A stretch of 11,519 bases of DNA, from positions 1 through 11,519 of the forward strand of contig JAKRSG010000231.1 in the NCBI GenBank assembly GCA_022402405.1, given 5' to 3'. Shown here in pieces: positions 1 through 6,412 of the stretch. This stretch comes from Bacteroidia bacterium. GTDB lineage: Bacteria; Bacteroidota; Bacteroidia; UKL13-3. Within the stretch, counting starts at the first letter, position 1. Each line of letters starts with the position of its first letter. The position numbers and the translations under genes are program-made. Below the pieces are notes generated by a model. The model made no database searches. It was not told the DNA's origin and worked only from the letters and a program-made list of their open reading frames with translations.

Positions 1-1060
1 AACCATATTTAATAAAAATATCATGAATAATATTATTCCAATAAAATAAGTTTACTATCGCCGCATTGCGGTTTTGTGAAGGCCTTGCACCCACGCTGTA
101 TGGATAATCAAATACTAATGAATCACCTCCATTTGGCGCGAAACCGGTAGTACTGTTGGTTCCATTTACATCCTCCTTAGCCCAAACATTATTTCCACGC
201 GTGATATAAAATTCCGGACCAGCAACGCCATTCGTATCATGCCATCCAAAAGGGGAAGCCGTTGGATCTGCCATGTTGCTCATTAGAGAACGATTGCCTC
301 TAGCCGGACTTTCTAATGGTAATGGAAATACATTGTAAGTACCACTACTATTCTTTTTTCCTAGATTTATACTTGGGTTTTCTTCAAATGTAAAGGCATG
401 TTTTGAATGTTGTTCCGCACTCTCGTTGGCAGGGAAATTACAATGTGTAGTATAACTTAACGATTCAATAATTTCTCCCGTTAAGGCGTCCACTTTTTTA
501 TTCCACCAATCATTGGTTTCATTGTCTAAAAATTCTACTTGGTATGCTAATTTTACTTTATCTGCATGAGCAAAATAAACTTCTTTTACACTCATTTTCT
601 CTGAAGAAATACTAGGTTCAAACCAAGTATTTTTACCATTTTCTATGGTGAGTGTTTTATTTGAAATTCCAGATACAACAATACCTTCAGATCCTAATCC
701 TTTTAGTAATGCATCCTGAGAACTAAGTTTAGCCTGAGTTTGATTTACCAGCGTCTCTGCTTGAGGAATGAAATTATGATGTGAGGAAATAAGATTTCCC
801 TCTTTACTAAAATGCATATCCATGTTGGCATTGATTAACTCTCTGCCATGAACCATCTGGTTTCCGTAAACATGAATAATTCCGTTGTGACTGCTTTGAT
901 ACTGATTAGTAATTTTTAAGTTAATATTTTCTGAACCTAAAAATTGCTCTTTCATTAGTTGATTTTTGAGGTTTAGCTCAATTTTTTCTGAGGACAATTG
1001 GGCAAATGCACTGCTCGATAAAGCAAGAATGCCAAAAAAGTTTAGTAGTTTTTTTCTCAT
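1..1060 (-). CDS. Secreted M36 (fungalysin-type) zinc metallopeptidase, N-terminal part, cut by the contig edge
   Basis: An open frame of 353 codons runs from an ATG at 1060 to base 1 without a stop, so the 3' part lies outside the window. Residues 1-20 form a signal peptide (basic MRKK, hydrophobic core, AFA before Q21), so the protein is exported. Residues about 60-97 look like the FTP propeptide (HVYGNQMVHGRELINA) and about 115-200 like a PepSY propeptide, ending in DALTGEIIES. From about residue 243 the sequence reads like the start of the M36 catalytic region: VFPLPLESPARG, DPTASPFGWHDTNGVAG, ITRGNNVWA and NLFYWNNIIHDI. The zinc-binding HEXXH helix of this family lies further on and is missing here only because of truncation. 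Such enzymes are made as zymogens and degrade extracellular protein. In Bacteroidota they often carry a C-terminal type IX secretion tag, which cannot be checked here. The gene lies 149 bp downstream of the O-antigen-ligase-like gene on the same strand and has its own promoter-like boxes, so it is probably a separate unit. Confidence 0.9.
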   Translation of the reverse strand, partial: MRKKLLNFFGILALSSSAFAQLSSEKIELNLKNQLMKEQFLGSENINLKITNQYQSSHNGIIHVYGNQMVHGRELINANMDMHFSKEGNLISSHHNFIPQAETLVNQTQAKLSSQDALLKGLGSEGIVVSGISNKTLTIENGKNTWFEPSISSEKMSVKEVYFAHADKVKLAYQVEFLDNETNDWWNKKVDALTGEIIESLSYTTHCNFPANESAEQHSKHAFTFEENPSINLGKKNSSGTYNVFPLPLESPARGNRSLMSNMADPTASPFGWHDTNGVAGPEFYITRGNNVWAKEDVNGTNSTTGFAPNGGDSLVFDYPYSVGARPSQNRNAAIVNLFYWNNIIHDIFIKYG

Positions 1061-1102
1061 GTGTTATTTTACGTTGGTAAAATGGATTAAAGTTTAGTAA
1101 AT

Positions 1103-1134
1103 CAAATATTGATATTTTTGAAGGTTATTCCAAA
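1103..1134 (-). promoter_or_regulatory. Candidate Bacteroidota-type promoter for the M36 peptidase gene
   Basis: On the minus strand TTTG (1134-1131), a 20-base spacer and AATATTTG (1110-1103) resemble the -33 TTTG and -7 TAnnTTTG boxes used by the primary sigma factor of Bacteroidota. The first base of the -7 box departs from consensus. The start codon is 42 bases further on, which gives a leader of roughly 35 nt. This is pattern matching in AT-rich DNA and has not been tested. Confidence 0.35.
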
Positions 1135-1193
1135 TTTTTACTTAATTTAATGTATTAAAACCTAAAAATTTACAAATAGTTTAGTTTAATGTT

Positions 1194-1212
1194 AAAATAA
1201 GCTTAATGCTTA
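1194..1212 (-). terminator. Weak candidate terminator after the O-antigen-ligase-like gene
   Basis: On the minus strand the stop codon of the upstream gene opens a short inverted repeat, TAAGC-ATTAA-GCTTA (1212-1198), followed by TTTT (1197-1194). The stem is only 5 bp and AT-rich, so it would be a poor intrinsic terminator. It is listed because it sits exactly at the end of the four-gene unit. Confidence 0.2.
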
Positions 1213-2439
1213 GTCAGCAGATTTTTGGGTTTGGTTCAACCCGAATAATAAAAACACCAACACATATGCTACACCAATTTGTGTTAATAAGGGAGATTCT
1301 ACCAAAAAGTAAATTCCGGTTAAGATAAGGTGAGAAAATAGTACAGGATTTTGGTAGTTTTTACAAATGAAAAATGGTGAATAAAATCCGATTAGAAAAA
1401 TGGAAAGCCCAATTATACCGATAGATGCCAAGAAAAATAAGAACTGATTATGAGGGATAATAGGCTTGCTTACATCTGGGTATTTAGTTCTAAATATTTC
1501 ATTGTTTAAATCCTCCATATCACCTAATCCACAACCCCAAAGCCATGATGAGTTTTGGGTTATTTCTAACGCGTTTTTATAACTTATAAATCTGCTAGAA
1601 AGACTCTGATTATTGGCACTTCCTTCAGATTGCATGGTTTGTAAATCTTTACTTGTATTAGCAATTTTATTACTTACTGTAGGCGAAAAATACATAGTTA
1701 GCGTCCCGATTAATAACAAAACAGAACCCACTAATATCGCAGTTTTTATTTGCTTCTTTTGAAATATGAGTTTTATTAGTTCAATTCCTAACAATACATA
1801 TAAACTCAAAATACCGCTTCTTACAGAAAAAATATGAACGAAAATAAACAAGAAAATTCCCATTATTAGCAATATTTTTTTCTCTCCAACAAACAGAAAT
1901 TCTTCATTTTTTTGATACAAATAATAACATAGATAACAGGCAAACACCACTATTATACTAAAGGTTGGATGATGCGTTACCAATGTTGGCATTACTTTAC
2001 TTTCGAGGTATAATTGGTTTATGGTATCGAAATAAATAATATAATTTCCTATAGCAAAAAGAGAAATGCTAAAAGTGCCCCAAACAAAAAAGGTTAGAAA
2101 TTGATGGTATTTTAAAGTGCTTAATTTAGGCAGTTTACCAAAGGCAATTGGCAAAAGTAAAAAGGGTATAGCAACTTGTATTTTCTGAGCAAAGTAATCT
2201 TTGTTATCCGAGTAAAAATAGGAGGGAAGTAGGGCGAAAAAACAAAGCGTGAGCATCCAAAATAGCATATTTGGCGAATCGTTTTCAGACTGTTTTGGTT
2301 TGATGTAATAACTGATTCCTAATAAAAAAACAAAAGCCATCCCGAGGCTAGGCAATATTCTAACAACGTCCATTAAAAATAATCCCGCAAGGAGAATTAT
2401 TCCTGATACAAATAACAACTGTTGCCTCAGTTTTTCCAT
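1210..2439 (-). CDS. O-antigen ligase / polymerase-like (Wzy_C family) polytopic membrane protein
   Basis: With the ATG at 2439 the product is 409 residues. It has about ten hydrophobic segments (near 9-22, 29-46, 57-74, 88-100, 113-137, 158-175, 188-205, 209-226, 233-250, 333-357, 366-380, 386-400) and a long loop at about 251-329, as expected for O-antigen ligases and Wzy-type polymerases of the inner membrane. Family-like features are R207 in SVRSG after a membrane helix, the loop motif SSRFISYKNAL (281-291), WGCGLGD (301-307) and H330 in PHNQFLFFLASIGI. The family joins lipid-linked glycans to an acceptor or polymerises them; the acceptor here is unknown. A longer reading from an ATG at 2472 adds 11 residues but would lie inside the glycosyltransferase gene. 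I prefer 2439, which follows that gene's stop by one base. The glycosyltransferase next door supports a role in surface polysaccharide. Ligase and polymerase cannot be told apart from sequence alone. Confidence 0.82.
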   Translation of the reverse strand: MEKLRQQLLFVSGIILLAGLFLMDVVRILPSLGMAFVFLLGISYYIKPKQSENDSPNMLFWMLTLCFFALLPSYFYSDNKDYFAQKIQVAIPFLLLPIAFGKLPKLSTLKYHQFLTFFVWGTFSISLFAIGNYIIYFDTINQLYLESKVMPTLVTHHPTFSIIVVFACYLCYYLYQKNEEFLFVGEKKILLIMGIFLFIFVHIFSVRSGILSLYVLLGIELIKLIFQKKQIKTAILVGSVLLLIGTLTMYFSPTVSNKIANTSKDLQTMQSEGSANNQSLSSRFISYKNALEITQNSSWLWGCGLGDMEDLNNEIFRTKYPDVSKPIIPHNQFLFFLASIGIIGLSIFLIGFYSPFFICKNYQNPVLFSHLILTGIYFLVESPLLTQIGVAYVLVFLLFGLNQTQKSAD

Positions 2440-2440
2440 G

Positions 2441-3310
2441 TTATATAAGTTTATAATTTTTATACTCCCCAATTCTATAACCTGTAGTTTGTTCGAACCA
2501 AAATAGCAGTCTATCTTTTAAACTATTATGTTTTTGATTGAATTGTGGTTTATAATCCCAGTTCTTAACTCTGATGCGATTTTGCATGCAATCAGGATGC
2601 TTGCCTTTAAATAACATCAAAGAATCAATTTCGCTGTAATCAAATTGATTGATGGCTTTTTCTTGTTCAGCAATCCACGAATCTGAATGCCATAATTGAT
2701 GGAAATCTTTGATTTTTTTCTTCATAATCTCGGGAGTTCTTACCCACCCATAATGAAAAATCTCGGCCTCAATTTTCTTTACCTTAAGCTTTTTACCATT
2801 TTTTCTAAATCCTTGTGCGTCTTTGTAACTCTGAATGGAAGCTTGATTTTTAACCACCCTAATTTCGTGTCGGTAAAACCCTCTCGACTTTGCCACATAG
2901 TTAAAATTGCCAAAAAAATGTTGGTATGCAAACAATAACCCTTCTACTTCTGGATCATCTTTATATTGCTTCATGGCATCTTTAATTTGGCCATAATATT
3001 CATCATTTACCACCTCATCTGCCTGAATATAAAAACACCAATCAGCTTTTGGATTAACAAGTTTTTTAGCTTTATCAGTTTCTAACGCCAATACTTTTCC
3101 TCCTTCCCTCAAGCTATCATCCCAAATAGAATGGTATATTTTAATTTTGTCTGAACCAATTTCTTCAATTAAGGCCAAGGTTTCGTCTTCAGACTTTCCA
3201 ACCAATACCACAACTTCATCACAAATAGGTAGCAGAGAAAGGATAGATTCAACTACAGGATAATCGTACTTGATGGCATTTCTTACTATGGTAAAACCGC
3301 TTACAAACAT
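2441..3310 (-). CDS. Family-2-like (GT-A) glycosyltransferase
   Basis: The product has 289 residues, no signal peptide and no membrane segment, so it is cytoplasmic or peripheral. The N-terminus MFVSGFTIVRNA and the following DEVVVLVGKSEDET (31-44) fit the nucleotide-binding strands of a GT-A fold. WCFYIQADEVV (91-101) sits where the metal-binding DXD motif is expected, with D98 the likely metal ligand. R144, H148 and R151 in a later acidic/basic stretch and IFHYGWVRTPE (184-194) are typical of the acceptor half of related proteins. It would transfer an activated sugar to a glycan or lipid acceptor; donor and acceptor cannot be read from the sequence. Its ATG shares one base with the stop of the upstream permease gene (TAATG), which suggests translational coupling, and the downstream ligase-like gene starts about one base after its stop. 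Both links suggest a shared role in envelope glycan assembly. Confidence 0.82.
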   Translation of the reverse strand: MFVSGFTIVRNAIKYDYPVVESILSLLPICDEVVVLVGKSEDETLALIEEIGSDKIKIYHSIWDDSLREGGKVLALETDKAKKLVNPKADWCFYIQADEVVNDEYYGQIKDAMKQYKDDPEVEGLLFAYQHFFGNFNYVAKSRGFYRHEIRVVKNQASIQSYKDAQGFRKNGKKLKVKKIEAEIFHYGWVRTPEIMKKKIKDFHQLWHSDSWIAEQEKAINQFDYSEIDSLMLFKGKHPDCMQNRIRVKNWDYKPQFNQKHNSLKDRLLFWFEQTTGYRIGEYKNYKLI

Positions 3311-4578
3311 TACTTCGCTCTTATGGCTTCTACTGGGTCTAAATTAGAGGCGCTATATGCTGGTACAAATCCAGACACAATACCTATACTTACAGAAACC
3401 AAGATGCCTGTTATAATATTATTACTACTTAAAAATAGGTTCAAATCCATGTAGTGTTTAACCCCAAGTGTAATCAGAAAAACCGTTAATAAACCAATGG
3501 CCCCGCCTACCAAACAAAGAACCACGGCCTCTACTAAAAATTCTATAAGTATAAAGTAGTTTTTAGCCCCTAACGATTTTTGAATGCCAATTTGTTGGGT
3601 TCTTTCTTTTACGCTTACAAACATGATGTTCGCTATGCCAAATCCTCCAACCAATATCGCAAATAAACCAATAATCCAGCCTCCTAAAGAAACTACGCTA
3701 AATAAACTTTTGAGAGGTTTAGATAATAATGTTGTTTTATTAATGGCAAAATTAGCTTCTTCATTAGGTCTTAACTTCCTAATAGAGCGCATTACCCCTT
3801 TTAGTTCATTCTCCAATAAATCTACTCTAATGCCATCTTTAGCTTTAACCTGAATTCTGCTATTTACCATATTGCTATTAAGCCTTAAAAAGTTTGCAGC
3901 TGTTTTAACAGGTATCAAAAACACATTATCCATACTATTATTTAGCAAACTCTCACCTTCTTTTTTAAACAGACCAATAACCTTAAATCGCTTACCTTTT
4001 ATTTTGATAAATTTATCTGTGGCCTTCAAAGTGGGGAATAAATTTTCTACTATGGTTGAACCAATAATAACAACTTGCTCTCCATTTTTCATTTCATTTT
4101 CACTAAAAAATCTACCTTCTTCTAATTCAAATTCTCTCACTCCAGGATATCCCATAGAAACAGCTATCCCTGAAACATTTTCCGCACTTAAATTTTCGAA
4201 CTTAACTGTAGCTTGTGGTAAGTTAATACTTAGCGCCATTGCCTTAGCCATAGTTACTTGCTCCTCTAGTTTTTTTAGATCTTCTATTGTTGGGTTTGGT
4301 CTATTTATGTATTTCCACCATTTATAGGTTGAACCAAATTCCCATGGCCATTTTTCGATAATTGCCACATCTTTTCCCAAGCTATCTACACTATCTTGTA
4401 AATTTTTTTCTAATGAATCTACAATACTTAAAACCATAATTATGCAAAAAATACCAATAGTAATTCCAAGTGTTGAAAGAAACGTTCTTACAGGATTACT
4501 TTTAAGTGCGAACATCGCAGAAATGGCACTTTCCCATAACTGACCAACAACTACTTGTATTTCGTTTTTTTTCTGCAT
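3310..4578 (-). CDS. ABC transporter permease, MacB/FtsX type
   Basis: The product has 422 residues and the four-helix layout of this family: one helix at about 34-53, a large periplasmic domain (about 55-295, MacB periplasmic core type), then helices near 298-320, 345-371 and 386-407. Diagnostic stretches are NPVRTFLSTLGITIGI at the first helix, NIMFVSVKERTQQIGIQKSLGA (318-338), which is the cytoplasmic coupling region, and VPAYSASNLDPVEAIRAK at the C-terminus. Such permeases pair with a separate ATPase and drive extrusion or lipoprotein/peptide handling by mechanotransmission rather than simple transport. No ATPase gene is present in the window, so the partner must be encoded elsewhere or this permease shares a common one. 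It begins 10 bp after phoH and overlaps the glycosyltransferase start by one base. The substrate is unknown; a link to envelope assembly is inferred only from gene order. Confidence 0.9.
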   Translation of the reverse strand: MQKKNEIQVVVGQLWESAISAMFALKSNPVRTFLSTLGITIGIFCIIMVLSIVDSLEKNLQDSVDSLGKDVAIIEKWPWEFGSTYKWWKYINRPNPTIEDLKKLEEQVTMAKAMALSINLPQATVKFENLSAENVSGIAVSMGYPGVREFELEEGRFFSENEMKNGEQVVIIGSTIVENLFPTLKATDKFIKIKGKRFKVIGLFKKEGESLLNNSMDNVFLIPVKTAANFLRLNSNMVNSRIQVKAKDGIRVDLLENELKGVMRSIRKLRPNEEANFAINKTTLLSKPLKSLFSVVSLGGWIIGLFAILVGGFGIANIMFVSVKERTQQIGIQKSLGAKNYFILIEFLVEAVVLCLVGGAIGLLTVFLITLGVKHYMDLNLFLSSNNIITGILVSVSIGIVSGFVPAYSASNLDPVEAIRAK

Positions 4579-4588
4579 AAACTATTTT

Positions 4589-5569
4589 CTAATCTCTTGG
4601 GTCTTCAGGTTTATCGGCACTTTTATCGTAGGCCTTAATAATGTTCTTTACTAGTTTGTGTCGAACCACGTCTTCAAAATTAAGATATGCAAACTCAATT
4701 CCTTTAATTCCTTCTAATATTTTAACTGCTTTTATTAAACCCGACATCCCTTTTCTAGGTAAATCTATTTGAGTTAAATCACCTGTAATAATAAATTTAG
4801 CATTTGGTCCCATGCGGGTTAAAAACATTTTTAGTTGTAAATCAGTGGCGTTTTGGGCTTCATCCAATATCACATAAGCATTATCTAATGTTCTTCCGCG
4901 CATAAATGCCATAGGGGCAATTTCAATCACCCGTGTTTCTATGTAGGATTTTAATTTATCTGCTGGTATCATATCATCTAATGCATCATAAAGTGGCCTT
5001 AGATACGGGTCAATTTTTTCTTTTAAATCGCCGGGTAAAAAACCTAAATTCTCGCCAGCTTCAACTGCTGGTCGGGCTAAGATAATACGTTTAATTTCTT
5101 TGTTTTTTAAGGCTTTTACAGCCAATGCAACTGCCGTATATGTTTTACCAGTTCCAGCCGGACCAATCGCAAAAAGGATGTCATTCTGGTTCATTAATGA
5201 AACCATTTTTTTCTGATTAGGTGTTTTGGCCCTGATCACTTTCGCATGATTTCCGTACAAAATAATTTCGCCACCTCCATCACTTACCTCAGATTTGCTG
5301 TTTTTTTCTTTAGGTAAAACCCCAGAAAATAGAGCTTCTAATTGCGCATCAGAAATTGAACCGTACTGTTTTATATGCTGAACCAAATGTTCAAATTTTT
5401 CTTCAAACAGCTCTATATCAACTTCATTACCTTGAAGGATGATTTGGTTTCCACGACCTACAATTTTAAGTTGAGGGAAATGTAATTGAAATGATTTTAG
5501 GTTTTGATTATGAACACCAAATGCCTCTGTAGGTTCAAGATGTTCAATAAAGATTTCTTTCGTATTCAA
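4589..5569 (-). CDS. phoH: PhoH-family ATPase
   Basis: The product has 326 residues, the usual length for PhoH/YbeZ. An N-terminal domain (about 1-95) with the KH-like stretch LKIVGRGNQIILQG (34-47) precedes a P-loop domain. Visible motifs are Walker A GPAGTGKT (136-143), RPAVEAGENLGFLPG (166-180), RGRTLDNAYVILDEAQN (224-240) containing Walker B D236 and E237, TGDLTQIDLP (262-271) and a late arginine in VVRH (301-304). PhoH proteins are cytoplasmic ATPases linked to RNA metabolism and to the endoribonuclease YbeY in other bacteria; ybeY is not in this window. The start codon is TTG at 5569: the frame is closed by TAA at 5588-5590 and contains no ATG upstream, and the next ATG would remove most of the N-terminal domain. 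It is the first gene of the four-gene minus-strand unit. Confidence 0.95.
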   Translation of the reverse strand: MNTKEIFIEHLEPTEAFGVHNQNLKSFQLHFPQLKIVGRGNQIILQGNEVDIELFEEKFEHLVQHIKQYGSISDAQLEALFSGVLPKEKNSKSEVSDGGGEIILYGNHAKVIRAKTPNQKKMVSLMNQNDILFAIGPAGTGKTYTAVALAVKALKNKEIKRIILARPAVEAGENLGFLPGDLKEKIDPYLRPLYDALDDMIPADKLKSYIETRVIEIAPMAFMRGRTLDNAYVILDEAQNATDLQLKMFLTRMGPNAKFIITGDLTQIDLPRKGMSGLIKAVKILEGIKGIEFAYLNFEDVVRHKLVKNIIKAYDKSADKPEDPRD

Positions 5570-5597
5570 ATTGTGCTTTTGTTGATGTTAATTTGTA

Positions 5598-5605
5598 CGA
5601 AAATA
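5598..5605 (-). promoter_or_regulatory. Candidate -7 box for phoH
   Basis: On the minus strand TATTTTCG (5605-5598) matches seven of eight positions of the Bacteroidota -7 consensus TAnnTTTG and is identical to the box in front of lepA. Transcription would start near 5592 and leave a leader of about 23 nt. No convincing -33 TTTG stands at the expected distance, so this is weak. Confidence 0.25.
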
Positions 5606-5615
5606 GCAAAAGATT

Positions 5616-6398
5616 TTGAACTCTGTTATCACAATTATTTCCGACTTTGGATTGGGTAGTCCATACGCTGCTTCAGTGGTGGGCAAGAGTTTGAGTTTGA
5701 TGCCAAATGCCAGGTTAATAGAGATTTCTCATCAAGTAAAAGCGTTTGATTTGGTTCAGGCCGCTTTCTTAATACGTTCTACTTACCTCAATTTTCCTGT
5801 AGGGACCTGTCATATTATTGCCGTAGATACAAGTTTATCTCTATATAAAAGGCTAATTTGGGTAACTCACAAAGGGCATCATTTTATTGCAGCAGATAAT
5901 GGAGTTTTTGCCTTGTTGTTCGATGAACCCATAGAAGAAATATATGTGGTAGAGGATTTATATACCTCTTCGTTTGATTTATTTCCAGAGAAAAATTTGA
6001 TGTTGCCATTGGTTGCTAAATTCTATGAAGAAGGAACTGTAAATGGATTTGCAAAGCCTGGTAGTCTTGGAAAAGAATTAAAGAGTTTGGGTGTAACCTT
6101 TTCGGAAAATTCTATAGGTGGTAATGTTATTTATGTGGATGCTTATCAAAATGCTATAACCAATATCCATAAATCTGATTTTGAAAAAGCAGCTAATGGA
6201 AGGGCTTTTAAATTACATTATTGGGGTAAACATTATGTTGATTCTATAAGTAATGATTTCGCAGAAAAAGGTGCAGGCGATGATCTATTATTATTTAATG
6301 AAAATGGGTATTTAATCATTGCCATGAACCGAGGTCAAGGCGCACAATTACTGGGCCTTAAACCTGGTTCAAATATCGTAATGTATTTCGAAGAGTAG
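5616..6398 (+). CDS. SAM hydroxide-adenosyltransferase-like protein (DUF62 family)
   Basis: The product has 260 residues, normal for the family, with no signal peptide. Family landmarks are the opening VITIISDFGLGSPYAA with D10, HIIAVD (66-71, D71), R79, ADNG (93-96), the C-terminal-domain start GGNVIYVDAYQNAITN (168-183), and GYLIIAMNRGQGAQLLGL near the end. Characterised members bind S-adenosylmethionine at a subunit interface and attack it with water or hydroxide to give adenosine and methionine. The catalytic triad there is Asp, Arg and His, with the His in a TFHGRD motif. Here the matching region reads SFDLFPEKN (119-127), with no His, so activity is uncertain. The start is TTG at 5616, because its protein begins exactly where family members begin and no ATG is available upstream in frame. 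It is divergent from phoH across 46 bp and convergent with the response regulator across 14 bp, so it is probably a single-gene unit. Confidence 0.88.
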   Translation: MNSVITIISDFGLGSPYAASVVGKSLSLMPNARLIEISHQVKAFDLVQAAFLIRSTYLNFPVGTCHIIAVDTSLSLYKRLIWVTHKGHHFIAADNGVFALLFDEPIEEIYVVEDLYTSSFDLFPEKNLMLPLVAKFYEEGTVNGFAKPGSLGKELKSLGVTFSENSIGGNVIYVDAYQNAITNIHKSDFEKAANGRAFKLHYWGKHYVDSISNDFAEKGAGDDLLLFNENGYLIIAMNRGQGAQLLGLKPGSNIVMYFEE

Positions 6399-6412
6399 CA
6401 TAGCGTATGGCA

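Noticed and set aside
1..1060. M36 gene as a pseudogene lacking its zinc site
   Set aside because: The frame is open to base 1 and the HEXXH region normally lies further downstream, so the loss is explained by the contig edge.
1061..1209. Small gene or RNA in the gap before the M36 gene
   Set aside because: The 149-bp gap is very AT-rich, has no convincing open frame or stable fold, and is adequately explained by a promoter and weak terminator.
2441..2472. Overlap of glycosyltransferase and ligase-like frames as a sign of a frameshifted fusion
   Set aside because: Each protein is complete in its own family, and the second has a good start just after the first stop.
3872..4327. Long open frame on the plus strand opposite the ABC permease gene
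   Set aside because: It is antisense to a well-supported gene and its translation shows no recognisable motif or domain, as expected for a chance frame.
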